Of a DNA stretch of 44,287 nt, positions 8,173 through 16,559 are shown one piece after another (the stretch's first letter is position 1; each line of letters starts with the position of its first letter). The DNA comes from Prevotella sp. (GTDB lineage Bacteria > Bacteroidota > Bacteroidia > Bacteroidales > Bacteroidaceae): contig JAFWSS010000246.1 of NCBI GenBank assembly GCA_017524385.1, positions 1 through 44,287 of the forward strand, given 5' to 3'. The notes under the pieces were generated by a model. It searched no databases. It saw only the letters and a program-made list of their open reading frames with translations, and was not told the DNA's origin. The position numbers and the translations under genes are program-made.

Positions 8173-11034
8173 TTATTTCACCACTATGTTAACGATTTTC
8201 TTGGGCACGATGATGACTTTCATCACCTTCTTCCCGCTGATGTATTTGGCTGACCTTTCGTCGGCGAGAACGGCTTGCTCGATGTCGGCATTGCTGGCAT
8301 CCACGGGGAACAGCATCTGGTATCTTGCTTTTCCATTGAAGGAGATGGTGAGTTGCATCTGGCTCTCCACAAGGTATTTCTCGTCATATGCAGGCCAAGC
8401 GGCATCGCAAACCGAACCCTTCTCTCCAAGGGCTTCCCACAGTTCCTCGGCGATGTGAGGGGTGAATGGGGCGATGAGGGCCACCAGTTGGCGGAGCACC
8501 TCGCGGCTGTGGCATTTCTGCTGGGAGAGTTCGTTGACGGCAATCATGAAGGCGGCCACGGAGGTGTTGTAGGAGAAGGCTTCAATGTCTTGGCTCACCT
8601 TCTTGATGAGTTTGTGCAGGCTTTTGAGCATTTCGGGAGTGGCTGGCTCGTCGGTGACGGTCAGTTGGTCGTTGTCCCTGTCGTTGCCCCAGAAGAGTGC
8701 CCAGAACTTCTTGAGGAAGCGGTGGCAACCGTCGATGCCGTTGGTGTCCCAGGGCTTGCTTTGCTCCACAGGGCCGAGGAACATCTCATAGAGGCGCAGG
8801 GTGTCGGCTCCGAAACGTGCCACGATCATGTCGGGATTCACAACGTTGAACATGGATTTCGACATCTTCTCCACAGCTTGGCCGCAGATGTATTTGCCAT
8901 CCTCGAGGATGAATTCTGCATCGTTGAATTCTGGTCTCCATTTCTTGAATGCCTCGATGTCGAGCACGTTGGCATCAACGATGTTGACATCCACGTGGAT
9001 TTCGGTGGTCTTGTATTTGTCGATGAGGCCCTTGCTCACGAAGAGGGGTTTCTTGTCGTGGTCGTCGGTGTTGACGCGGTAGACAAAGTTGCTCTTTCCT
9101 TGTATCATGCCTTGGTTGATGAGTTTCTGGAAGGGCTCTTCCTTGCAGGAGTAGCCATAGTCGTGCAGGAACTTGTTCCAGAAGCGGGAGTAGATGAGGT
9201 GGCCGGTGGCGTGCTCCGTGCCTCCCACGTAGAGGTCGACGTTCTGCCAGTATTCATCCACGGTCTTGTCCACGAGTGCCTGGTCGTTGTGTGGGTCCAT
9301 GTAGCGGAGGTAGTAGGCCGACGAACCAGCGAAACCGGGCATGGTGTTGAGTTCGATGGGGAAGACGGTGACATTGTCGATGAGCGCCTTGTCCACGATT
9401 TCCTCTTTCACGGTGTCCCACGCCCATTTGGTGGCTCTTCCGAGTGGTGGCTCACCGGTCTCCGTGGGTTGGTATTTGTCGATTTCAGGCAGTTCGATGG
9501 GCAGTTTGCTTTCAGGAATCATCTGTGGCATGCCGTCCTTGTAGTAGACGGGGAAGGGCTCGCCCCAATAGCGTTGGCGTGAGAAGATGGCGTCGCGAAG
9601 GCGGTAGTTCACCTTCACCCTGCCAAGGTGCTGCTCGGCAACGTATTTCTTAGTGGCTTCGATGGCTTCTTTCACGGTGAGGCCGTTGAGGGAGAAGTCG
9701 CAGTAGGGCTTCACATCCTTTCGTGGCGAGTTGCACACGATGCCTTCCTTGGCATCGAAACTTTCCTCACTCACGTCGCATCCTTCGATGAGGGGGATGA
9801 TGGGGAGTGAGAAATGCTTGGCGAAGGCATAGTCGCGTGAGTCGTGGGCTGGCACGGCCATGATGGCTCCCGTGCCGTATCCGGCAAGCACGTAGTCGCT
9901 CACCCAGATGGGGATGGCCTCGCCGGTGAAGGGGTTGATGGCATAGGAACCGGTGAAGACACCGGTGACCTTCTTGTCTGCTATACGTTCGCGCTCGGTG
10001 CGTTTCTTGGTGGCTGTCAGGTAGTCTTCCACGGCTTGGCGCTGCTCTTTGGTGGTCACTTTCTCCACATACTCGCTTTCCGGGGCGAGCACCATGAAGG
10101 TGACGCCGAACATCGTGTCGGCGCGGGTGGTGAAGATGGTGAAGTCGATGTCGCTGTCCTTGACATGGAACACCACCTCTGCTCCTTCCGAGCGACCAAT
10201 CCAGTTGCGCTGGGTCTCCTTGAGGGAGTCGGTCCAGTCGATGGTGTCGAGACCGTCGAGCAGGCGTTGGGCATAGGCCGACACGCGGAGGCACCATTGC
10301 ATCATCTTCTTTTGCACCACGGGGAAGCCGCCGCGCACGCTGATGCCGTCCACCACCTCGTCGTTGGCAAGCACGGTGCCCAGGCCGGCACACCAGTTCA
10401 CCATCGTCTCTCCAAGGTAGGCGATGCGGTAGTTCATCAGTGTCTCTTGCTGCTGCTTGTCGTCCATGGCTTCCCATTCCTCTTGGGTAAAATGGAGTTC
10501 CTCGGTGCAGGCGGCGTCGAGGCCGTCGGTGCCTTGTTTTGCGAAGTGCTCCACCAGATACTCGATGGGCAGGGCGCGCTGCTCATTGTTGTCATAATAG
10601 GAGTTGAACATCTTTTGGAAGGCCCATTGAGTCCATTTGTAGTAACCGGGGTCGCAGGTGCGCACTTCGCGGTCCCAGTCGAAACAGAAGCCTATCTTGT
10701 CGAGTTGCTCGCGATAGCGGTTGATGTTGTTGACGGTGGTGATGGCGGGGTGCTGGCCGGTTTGTATGGCATATTGCTCTGCAGGAAGTCCATAGGCGTC
10801 GTAGCCCATGGGATTGAGCACGTTGAAACCTTGTTGTCTCTTGTAGCGTGCATAAATGTCGGATGCAATGTATCCTAACGGGTGTCCAACGTGAAGGCCT
10901 GCCCCGGAGGGGTAGGGGAACATGTTGAGCACATAGAACTTCTTACGGTTTTGGTCTTCGGTCACCTTGTAGGTCTTCCGTTCAACCCAGCGTTGCTGCC
11001 ACTTTTTCTCGATGTCGTTGAAATTGTATTCCAT
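8173..11034 (-). CDS. leuS: Leucyl-tRNA synthetase
   Basis: LeuRS charges tRNA-Leu with leucine. The 953-residue protein shows the class I HIGH motif as HVGH (residues 48-51, after PYPSGAGL), a CP1 editing insertion ([19 protein letters not shown] and a [16 protein letters not shown] stretch with the conserved editing Asp), the catalytic KMSKS (about 723-727) and an anticodon-binding C-terminal region. It is the first gene of the operon running to the acyltransferase. A TAACTTTG promoter element lies at 11099-11106, and a hairpin with a T-run lies further upstream (see 11130-11164). The length is typical of the family. Confidence 0.98.
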   Translation of the reverse strand: MEYNFNDIEKKWQQRWVERKTYKVTEDQNRKKFYVLNMFPYPSGAGLHVGHPLGYIASDIYARYKRQQGFNVLNPMGYDAYGLPAEQYAIQTGQHPAITTVNNINRYREQLDKIGFCFDWDREVRTCDPGYYKWTQWAFQKMFNSYYDNNEQRALPIEYLVEHFAKQGTDGLDAACTEELHFTQEEWEAMDDKQQQETLMNYRIAYLGETMVNWCAGLGTVLANDEVVDGISVRGGFPVVQKKMMQWCLRVSAYAQRLLDGLDTIDWTDSLKETQRNWIGRSEGAEVVFHVKDSDIDFTIFTTRADTMFGVTFMVLAPESEYVEKVTTKEQRQAVEDYLTATKKRTERERIADKKVTGVFTGSYAINPFTGEAIPIWVSDYVLAGYGTGAIMAVPAHDSRDYAFAKHFSLPIIPLIEGCDVSEESFDAKEGIVCNSPRKDVKPYCDFSLNGLTVKEAIEATKKYVAEQHLGRVKVNYRLRDAIFSRQRYWGEPFPVYYKDGMPQMIPESKLPIELPEIDKYQPTETGEPPLGRATKWAWDTVKEEIVDKALIDNVTVFPIELNTMPGFAGSSAYYLRYMDPHNDQALVDKTVDEYWQNVDLYVGGTEHATGHLIYSRFWNKFLHDYGYSCKEEPFQKLINQGMIQGKSNFVYRVNTDDHDKKPLFVSKGLIDKYKTTEIHVDVNIVDANVLDIEAFKKWRPEFNDAEFILEDGKYICGQAVEKMSKSMFNVVNPDMIVARFGADTLRLYEMFLGPVEQSKPWDTNGIDGCHRFLKKFWALFWGNDRDNDQLTVTDEPATPEMLKSLHKLIKKVSQDIEAFSYNTSVAAFMIAVNELSQQKCHSREVLRQLVALIAPFTPHIAEELWEALGEKGSVCDAAWPAYDEKYLVESQMQLTISFNGKARYQMLFPVDASNADIEQAVLADERSAKYISGKKVMKVIIVPKKIVNIVVK

Positions 11035-11098
11035 ATGTTTTTTAATCGTTTGTTGCTTGGAATGTCTATAATCTGTGCGCTTTCGCGCAATTTGCGTG

Positions 11099-11106
11099 CA
11101 AAGTTA
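11099..11106 (-). promoter_or_regulatory. -7 promoter element of leuS
   Basis: On the minus strand this reads TAACTTTG, followed by a leader of roughly 60 bases before the leuS ATG. No well-spaced TTTG was found at -33. The nearest, inside the hairpin arm, is about 24 bases away. Confidence 0.5.
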
Positions 11107-11129
11107 CAACAATCTCACCTTATAAAAAA

Positions 11130-11164
11130 GCAAAAGGCCACTTTTTTGAAAAGTGGCCTTTTGC
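11130..11164. terminator. Terminator-like hairpin between leuS and the divergent ATPase gene
   Basis: A perfect 14-bp inverted repeat, GCAAAAGGCCACTT and its complement, can be extended to 16 bp. Read on the minus strand it is followed by TTTTTT, so it has the form of an intrinsic terminator pointing toward leuS. Neither neighbouring gene ends here. The rest of the 320-bp gap holds only the two promoters. Confidence 0.7.
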
Positions 11165-11275
11165 AGATGGCTTTGTCTTTATATGGTTTTTATCTTTCTT
11201 CAGTTTCTCTTCATGTGATATGACAAGGCAAAATTAGAAAAAAAGCGCCATAGATTGAAAGCGTTGGGTGATTTT

Positions 11276-11306
11276 TTTGCTTTTTCCTTGGTTTTTGTTA
11301 TCTTTG
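11276..11306 (+). promoter_or_regulatory. Bacteroidetes-type promoter of the ATPase/nuclease-like gene
   Basis: TTTG at 11276-11279, a 19-base spacer and TATCTTTG at 11299-11306 match the full TTTG-N19-TAnnTTTG consensus. The ATG at 11355 lies 48 bases further on. This supports that start rather than the upstream in-frame ATG at 11268, which would precede the promoter. Confidence 0.8.
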
Positions 11307-11354
11307 CGTTTTGAAGTGAGGCATGAAGCCATAATTTCATACCAACTATTTATT

Positions 11355-12938
11355 ATGGGTCAATACATCAATTTGGGAAATGAAGGGTTTCAAAGAATCC
11401 GCAACAGCGAATATGTGGACAAGTCTGGACTGATAGCTGTTGTCAACAAAACGCTATTCACAGAGCAGTGTTTCAGTTGTGTCACCCGTTGTCGTCGCTT
11501 TGGCAAGTCTATGGCGGTGAAGATGCTATGTGCCTACTATGACCATTCGTGTGACTCTCGCAGTCTGTTTGCTGATTTGGAAATAGCTGGTCATCCTTCA
11601 TTTGAACATCATTTGAACAAATATCCCGTCATCTGCCTTGATATGACCAATTTTGTGACAAGATACCACGATGACGACATTGTAAGTCATATCGAGGAGG
11701 AACTGAAATCCGACATTCTTGAATATTATCCCGACGTTCCTGTCAGGGAAAAAGAGGATTTGATGGACTGTCTTGTTCGCATTGCCGGAGTTACAGGAGA
11801 GCGTTTTGTCTTCATTATAGACGAGTGGGATGCCATCTGCCGTGAGTTCAAGTCTGGTACGTCGGCTATGGACCGCTATGTCAACTGGCTGCGCCGGATG
11901 TTCAAGAGTTTGAATGCCAGCCAGGTTTTTGCAGGGGTTTATATAACAGGCATCTTGCCTATCAAGAAATATAAGACCGAGTCGGCACTGAATAATTTCA
12001 TTGAATATTCCATGGTGTCTCCGGGTGGCATGGCTTGCTATTTCGGTTTCACCAAGGATGAGGTGCGTGTTTTGGCAGACAAGTATGATATGGAATTCGA
12101 CGAGTTGGAGAAGTGGTATGATGGATATCAGATAGGGTTACAACCATCCATGTTCAATCCCAATTCAGTGATGAAAGCCATTGATCGTCAGTGGTGCGAA
12201 AGTTATTGGGCGAGTACGGGTGCTTTCGATGCCGTGGCTCATTACATCCAGATGAATTTCGAGGGACTGAAGGATGATGTCATCAAAATGCTCGCTGGAG
12301 GAAGTGTGAAGGTGAACACTACCAAGTTTCAGAATGACATGTCGATTGTCAAAAGTAAGGATGACGTGCTTACCGTGCTCATCCACTTAGGTTATCTCTC
12401 TTTCAATTGGCGCAAAAAAGATTGTTACGTGCCCAATTTTGAAGTGTCATGTGAGTTATCCAATGCCGTAGAGGAAACAGGATGGACCAATGTAGTGAAG
12501 GCATTGAAACAGTCTGAACAACTACTTCAGGCAACACTCGAGGGCGATGCTGAGGCGGTGGCGAGAGGGGTTGATGCAGCACACGATGAAAACACAAGCA
12601 TTCTCTCCTATAACAACGAGAATTCACTGGCTTGTGTGTTAAGCATCGCCTATTTTGCCGCCCGCAACGACTATGTCATCCATCGTGAGTTGGCTTCGGG
12701 AAAGGGTTTTGCCGACCTTGTATTGCTGCCAAGAAAGAATGTAGATTCTCCCGCCATCATCCTTGAACTGAAATATGACAAAGATGCCGACAGTGCCATC
12801 AACCAAATCCATCGTCGGCAATATCCTGTCAAGGTGGCTCAACATTGTGGCGAACTCCTCCTTGTGGGTATCAATTACGACAAGGAGAAGAAAATCCACG
12901 AATGTGAAATAGAATTGTGCAAGATGGAGTGCACTTGA
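11355..12938 (+). CDS. AAA-family ATPase with C-terminal PD-(D/E)XK nuclease-like domain
   Basis: The 527-residue protein belongs to a large Bacteroidetes family (AAA-ATPase-like plus DUF1703). It has the lead-in SEYVDKSGLIAVVN, a shortened P-loop RRFGKS (residues 47-52) and a Walker B-like IIDEWDA (about 144-150). Its C-terminal nuclease-like core has a conserved Asp in GKGFADLVLLP and the ELKYD motif. Biochemical function is not established; such genes occur in many variable copies and roles in DNA interaction or defence have been proposed. It is a single gene with its own promoter, on the opposite strand to its neighbours, so independent insertion is plausible. Start chosen from the promoter position. 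Confidence 0.85.
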   Translation: MGQYINLGNEGFQRIRNSEYVDKSGLIAVVNKTLFTEQCFSCVTRCRRFGKSMAVKMLCAYYDHSCDSRSLFADLEIAGHPSFEHHLNKYPVICLDMTNFVTRYHDDDIVSHIEEELKSDILEYYPDVPVREKEDLMDCLVRIAGVTGERFVFIIDEWDAICREFKSGTSAMDRYVNWLRRMFKSLNASQVFAGVYITGILPIKKYKTESALNNFIEYSMVSPGGMACYFGFTKDEVRVLADKYDMEFDELEKWYDGYQIGLQPSMFNPNSVMKAIDRQWCESYWASTGAFDAVAHYIQMNFEGLKDDVIKMLAGGSVKVNTTKFQNDMSIVKSKDDVLTVLIHLGYLSFNWRKKDCYVPNFEVSCELSNAVEETGWTNVVKALKQSEQLLQATLEGDAEAVARGVDAAHDENTSILSYNNENSLACVLSIAYFAARNDYVIHRELASGKGFADLVLLPRKNVDSPAIILELKYDKDADSAINQIHRRQYPVKVAQHCGELLLVGINYDKEKKIHECEIELCKMECT

Positions 12939-12953
12939 AAAAGTGAACTCCAT
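12924..12953. terminator. Imperfect hairpin at the end of the ATPase gene
   Basis: ATGGAGT pairs with ACTCCAT, and an inner CACTT pairs with AAGTG, around the stop codon at 12936-12938. The T-run after it is weak (CTCTTTATT), so this is a modest terminator candidate. Confidence 0.45.
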
Positions 12954-13070
12954 CTCGCCTCTTTATTGTACCCAAGCACGGTTATGCTCCGTGGTCTCTG
13001 CCTTGAAAGGGCAACGATCTATCTGATTAATCTACATGGGCATTTTTCATTCTTGGTACATATTTCCTTG

Positions 13071-13145
13071 TAGCGCCTGTGAGGTTCGAACTCACAATCA
13101 CACGCCTTGAGAAAGCGGTGTCTTATCCATTTCGACTAAGGCGCC
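13071..13145 (-). tRNA. tRNA-Glu (anticodon CTC)
   Basis: The acceptor stem GGCGCCT/AGGCGCT pairs over 7 bp, with a G-U first pair. The T-arm is GTGAG-TTCGAAC-CTCAC. The anticodon loop TTCTCAA gives CTC. The D-arm and the following GACACCGC resemble bacterial tRNA-Glu. Position 27-43 is a C/U mismatch and the variable loop is one base longer than usual. No CCA is encoded. The amino acid is read from the anticodon only. Confidence 0.75.
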
Positions 13146-13163
13146 ATTTTTATATTTTTTTTG

Positions 13164-13238
13164 TGCAGTATGAGCGATTCGAACGCTCACCTTTCTGCTT
13201 GGAGGGCAGGGGTGCTAAGCCAGTTACACCAATACTGC
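13164..13238 (-). tRNA. tRNA-Gly (anticodon TCC)
   Basis: A perfect acceptor stem (GCAGTAT/ATACTGC), D-stem GTGT/GCAC and T-arm GAGCG-TTCGAAT-CGCTC. The anticodon loop reads CCTCCAA, so the anticodon is TCC, but position 33 is C instead of the almost universal T. Position 27-43 is a C/A mismatch. No CCA is encoded. Confidence 0.75.
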
Positions 13239-13248
13239 ATTTTTTCAT

Positions 13249-13323
13249 TGGAGGACCAGGAGGGGTTCGAACCCTCGGCCTGTTGGTTAACAGCCAACTG
13301 CTCTACCTCTGAGCTACAAGTCC
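13249..13323 (-). tRNA. tRNA-Asn (anticodon GTT)
   Basis: The anticodon arm GTTGG-CTGTTAA-CCAAC is canonical and gives GTT. The T-arm is GAGGG-TTCGAAC-CCCTC. The acceptor GGACTTG/CTGGTCC has one T/T mismatch, shared with the tRNA-Met at 42011. CCA is encoded at the 3' end, unlike the neighbouring tRNA genes. Confidence 0.9.
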
Positions 13324-13340
13324 GTTTATATTCTTCTTTG

Positions 13341-13413
13341 CGGTCCCTACGGGAATCGAACCCGTCTCTCTTGAGTGACAGTCAATTATCCACACCATGC
13401 AGACTCAGAGACC
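13341..13413 (-). tRNA. tRNA-Asp (anticodon GTC), atypical core
   Basis: The acceptor GGTCTCT/AGGGACC, T-arm ACGGG-TTCGATT-CCCGT and loop CTGTCAC give anticodon GTC with the G73 discriminator expected for Asp. Position 8 is G rather than T and position 14 is G rather than A, so the usual T8-A14 tertiary pair is lost. Position 27-43 is A/G. No CCA is encoded. It may be a divergent working gene or a decaying copy. Confidence 0.7.
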
Positions 13414-13449
13414 ATTTCTTCATCATTCATTCAAAGACCGTTTTCCTTG

Positions 13450-13522
13450 CGGGGCTTACGGGAGTTGAACCCGCTCCGAACTGCGTGACAGGCAGACATC
13501 TTAGCCGTTTGACCTAAACCCC
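13450..13522 (-). tRNA. tRNA-Asp (anticodon GTC), second copy
   Basis: The acceptor GGGGTTT/AAGCCCC, anticodon arm CTGC-CTGTCAC-GCAG and G73 indicate tRNA-Asp. Position 8 is A rather than T and position 27-43 is T/T. The body is very different from the other GTC tRNA 37 bases away. No CCA is encoded. It is the first gene of the minus-strand tRNA cluster. Confidence 0.75.
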
Positions 13523-13573
13523 AGTTTTTATTTGTCAGAATAAGGATTTTTCCTTTGTTCCTGATTTCTGATG

Positions 13574-13581
13574 CAAAGGTA
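13574..13581 (-). promoter_or_regulatory. -7 promoter element of the tRNA cluster
   Basis: On the minus strand this reads TACCTTTG, about 50 bases before the first tRNA-Asp. No well-placed TTTG was seen at -33. The 37-bp or shorter spacers between the five tRNAs suggest one transcript. Confidence 0.5.
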
Positions 13582-13720
13582 CAACGGTGCTCCGCAATGT
13601 ATTTGCGTAATGAAAAAAAATTTTTGTTTTAGGGTGTTTTTTTCAAAAAATCACCATTTTTCTAAGTATCAAACCTAAGAAAGCAAGTCGATTTTAGCCT
13701 TGAGACTACTATACAAACAT

Positions 13721-13746
13721 AGGGACGCCACAAAAGTGGCGTCCCT
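13721..13746. terminator. Terminator after the DUF3108 gene
   Basis: A perfect 11-bp inverted repeat, AGGGACGCCAC and its complement, with an AAAA loop, lies 24 bases past the end of the DUF3108 coding region. It ends the GH3/Ig-like/DUF3108 operon before the tRNA cluster. Confidence 0.8.
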
Positions 13747-13770
13747 GTGTCATATGTGGTGAAAAGGTTG

Positions 13771-14577
13771 TTATCTCACTACCGAAGAGATGGGATTCCT
13801 GAGTCCTTTCATGGAAGAAACATATGCCTTTGCATCACCCACGTTGAGCACGATGTCGAGGCGGATGGGCACATGATTGGCATCATCGGTGACGAAGAAG
13901 GAACCATAGTGCTTGTATTTCTTCTTTCTGGTGCTCCATTCAGAGTAGGTGAGTTTCAGACATCTGTATTTCACACCATTTTCTCCTTTGACGGTTTCTT
14001 TTCCTTCATATTTGAGCAAGCCGGTTGTGACACCGTTTCCATCCGCCACGTTGAACTTGATGGTGTGTCCTTTTTGCCATCCTGAATTGTTGTAACTTCT
14101 GGCGCGTGTGAAGATGTTCAGCATGTCATAAACACAATCATTGACGGTCTTCTCACTTCTGTTGTGGGTGTTGTCATGCCTTTTGCGATGCATTTTCACC
14201 TTGCATTTGCCGTTGGGATAGCTGTACCACACTTCGTCAACGGTGTAGCGGTCGCCTTCACGGGCTCCCTTTCTGAAATAAAGTGGAGAGAGGGTGGTGT
14301 TGACATATCCTGTGAGCGTGTCACGTATGGCATACACATTGTCGAGTTTGCCGTTGGAGCGTGTGATGAGGCTCGTCCTGAAGGCGGATTTTCCTTGATA
14401 GTTGGTGGAGACGGTGGAGAGAGAGGCGGTGCCTACTTTCACCCACACGAATTTCCAATTGAAGTAGAGGTTGTATGAGAGAAATTCACCACTGGAGAAA
14501 GCTTTGTTCTCCAATGGGCATTGTGCTGATGCACCAGTGGCAACTAGCAATAATAATGTGATGATGTAGTTTCTCAT
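13771..14577 (-). CDS. DUF3108 domain-containing exported protein
   Basis: The 268-residue protein has a clear signal peptide (first ~18 residues, ending GASAQC), then a single beta-rich domain recognisable as DUF3108. Landmarks are FSSGEFLSYNLYFNWKFVWV near the start, LYFRKGAREGDRY in the middle and HVPIRLDIVLNVGDAKAYV near the end. The family is periplasmic or outer-membrane associated; its function is not known, although a lipocalin-like fold has been suggested. Its ATG overlaps the stop of the upstream Ig-like lipoprotein gene by 4 bases, and that gene overlaps the GH3 gene in the same way, so the three are probably made in fixed proportion. A hairpin terminator follows. Confidence 0.85.
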   Translation of the reverse strand: MRNYIITLLLLVATGASAQCPLENKAFSSGEFLSYNLYFNWKFVWVKVGTASLSTVSTNYQGKSAFRTSLITRSNGKLDNVYAIRDTLTGYVNTTLSPLYFRKGAREGDRYTVDEVWYSYPNGKCKVKMHRKRHDNTHNRSEKTVNDCVYDMLNIFTRARSYNNSGWQKGHTIKFNVADGNGVTTGLLKYEGKETVKGENGVKYRCLKLTYSEWSTRKKKYKHYGSFFVTDDANHVPIRLDIVLNVGDAKAYVSSMKGLRNPISSVVR

Positions 14578-16559
14578 TTCTTGGGATTGTTGATGTAACT
14601 GTTTGGTGGTATGTATATGATGCCCATTTTGCGGGCTCTTTCTTGGTTTTGGTTCCTGATTTTCTTTTCCTTGTCAGGTTTTTGCTTGGTTATCTCGCTG
14701 GGTTTGAGCGTCTTTTGCCTGGAGGGATTCCAACTTTTCACCAGCGGCCAGTGAGCCTTGCATTCCAGTTTCTCTGGATAGTAGTACACGTTTTCGGCTT
14801 GCTGGTCGGCGGCATAGTCGCCAGTGTCCCAACGCCTGTTGTTGTTGTTGTCGGCGAAAACTCTGAAGTAGTATTCGCCTGGCTTCACGTAGTTGAAGAC
14901 AATGTTGCCATCGGTAGATACCGCTTGTCTCACCACTTTGTCTTGCTTGTCGAGCAGTTGGCCTATGTAGGTTGACTCTTCCAATCGTGCCACTTGCATG
15001 GTGATGGAGGTGAAGTCTTCTTCCGGCCTGATGGTCATTCCTTTCTTGATTTCCTTGGATACCTTCCCGTAAATGTCGGTGAAGGCGGCTGAGTCGAGCA
15101 CGAGGGAGTATTGCTTTCCCATCGTCCAGAGATGGTCGGTGCTGTCGGGGGTGAGGATGAAGATGCGTTTGGCTGCCTCCATGCCTTCCGTTTCTCTTTT
15201 GACGCATTCCAAGTGAAAAGGTTTATCATCGAAGAGCGTATCTCGTCGTGCCGAGAGGTGTATCTTGGTCGTGTCGATGTGGAGGATGGGTGTTGGCGAC
15301 TCTATGGTGATGTATCCATCGGGGGCCATGTCGCTTTTGATGTTGACAACGACCTCCAATGGTGTCGCTGGCATTTCTGTCATCACCTCTTTGCCTTTTT
15401 TCTTGGCCTTCTCTTGCTCCTTGGCCCATTTTTCCATCTCTTTCTGCTTGTCTTTCATGCGCGTGGCATAGGTTTCCTTTGAGAGGATGTTGAGGGTGTC
15501 GGTTTTTGGTTGCAGCATGCCGGTGGAGTCGGTGGCAAGGTAGGTGAGTTGCATGCTCAGCGTGTCTTGGTTGACGAGAGTGGTGTCTTTCAACCAGTAG
15601 CGCAGGGTGTCGAGGTGTTCGCTCGCTTCAAGGAGGAAGGCGTCCTGCTCATCAAAGTTGAAACCCTTGATGTCGGGAAGTTGGTCGCTGCCGTAGGTGA
15701 AGAAGAGGCTGAAGTTGTCTGCTTGTTTGCGCTCGTTTTTCAGATAGAAGCGGTCGCTCTGCACTTCTGTGAATGCTCTGAGCACGATGTCGTCGGGCAG
15801 GAAGTGTGTGTATCCGGTGGGTATGATGTCGGCGATGCGTAGTGAGTCTTGCCAGATGGTGTCTTGCTTGACATCGGGTTTGCTTGACGGTATGATGATG
15901 TCGTGGGAGAAGGCTATTTTCTCGTTCTTCTGGGAGAAGAAATAGTTGCCGTCGTTGTCTTGCAGTGCGAAGGCACGGTATTCTCCCGGTGCAACACCTT
16001 TGATGACGAATCGTCCGCGGCTGTCGGTGCGTGCCACACGCAGCATGGGGGTTGTGGTGAAGGCGCTGTCGGAGAGGTTGTCATAAAGTCCTACGAGGAT
16101 GCCTTTGATGGGTTCCATGTTTTCTGCCTCTACCACGTTGCCGGCCACTTCCATCGTGTCGATGTGGTTGCCCGTCGAGAAACTATAGGCATAGTTGCCC
16201 AGCGGATTGCCCTCGTTGTTGTCGGAGATGGCATCGGAGAAATCGATGGTGTAGGTGGTGTTGGGTATTAGCGAGTCTTTGAGTTCCACGGTGATACGTC
16301 TTCCTGCCCCTTTGATTTCTGGTGCCTCCAATTGAGGTGGCGACACCACCACTTTTTCCGTGGCGTTGTCTAATTTGATGAATTCGTCAAAATAGATGTT
16401 GATGTTTCTGGTGCTGACATTTGTAGACTTGTCATCGGGGATGGCGCCTACCACATGTGGAGGTGTTTCGTCATACCATCCACCGTCGGGTTGCCCCATC
16501 TTGGCACAGCTTGTCAAAGTGAGCAAGACTGTTGCGAGCAGGATGAAAGGGTTTCTCAT
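14574..16559 (-). CDS. Ig-like domain outer-membrane lipoprotein
   Basis: The 661-residue protein starts with a lipoprotein signal whose lipobox ends LTLTSC (Cys about residue 18). An N-terminal SbsA-like Ig domain follows (about residues 30-130, PPHVVGAIPDDKSTNVSTRN, then VELKDSLIPNTTYTIDF). A carboxypeptidase-like or Cna-B-like beta domain comes next (about 150-210, GILVGLYDN and GRFVIKGVAPGEYRAFALQD). A Lys/Glu-rich stretch lies near 365-395, and a second PGEYYFRVFADNNNN module near the C-terminus, which ends in basic Arg/Lys-rich residues. Homologues are common in Bacteroidetes; no function is established. It is translationally coupled on both sides by 4-base overlaps. Confidence 0.85.
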   Translation of the reverse strand: MRNPFILLATVLLTLTSCAKMGQPDGGWYDETPPHVVGAIPDDKSTNVSTRNINIYFDEFIKLDNATEKVVVSPPQLEAPEIKGAGRRITVELKDSLIPNTTYTIDFSDAISDNNEGNPLGNYAYSFSTGNHIDTMEVAGNVVEAENMEPIKGILVGLYDNLSDSAFTTTPMLRVARTDSRGRFVIKGVAPGEYRAFALQDNDGNYFFSQKNEKIAFSHDIIIPSSKPDVKQDTIWQDSLRIADIIPTGYTHFLPDDIVLRAFTEVQSDRFYLKNERKQADNFSLFFTYGSDQLPDIKGFNFDEQDAFLLEASEHLDTLRYWLKDTTLVNQDTLSMQLTYLATDSTGMLQPKTDTLNILSKETYATRMKDKQKEMEKWAKEQEKAKKKGKEVMTEMPATPLEVVVNIKSDMAPDGYITIESPTPILHIDTTKIHLSARRDTLFDDKPFHLECVKRETEGMEAAKRIFILTPDSTDHLWTMGKQYSLVLDSAAFTDIYGKVSKEIKKGMTIRPEEDFTSITMQVARLEESTYIGQLLDKQDKVVRQAVSTDGNIVFNYVKPGEYYFRVFADNNNNRRWDTGDYAADQQAENVYYYPEKLECKAHWPLVKSWNPSRQKTLKPSEITKQKPDKEKKIRNQNQERARKMGIIYIPPNSYINNPKK

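Noticed and set aside
8275-9582. 435-codon plus-strand frame antisense to leuS
   Set aside because: It is a shadow of leuS; the leuS motifs are on the minus strand. The plus-strand product is low-complexity Val/Gly/His-rich.
9844-10878. 344-codon plus-strand frame
   Set aside because: It is antisense to leuS, whose editing and HIGH regions lie there.
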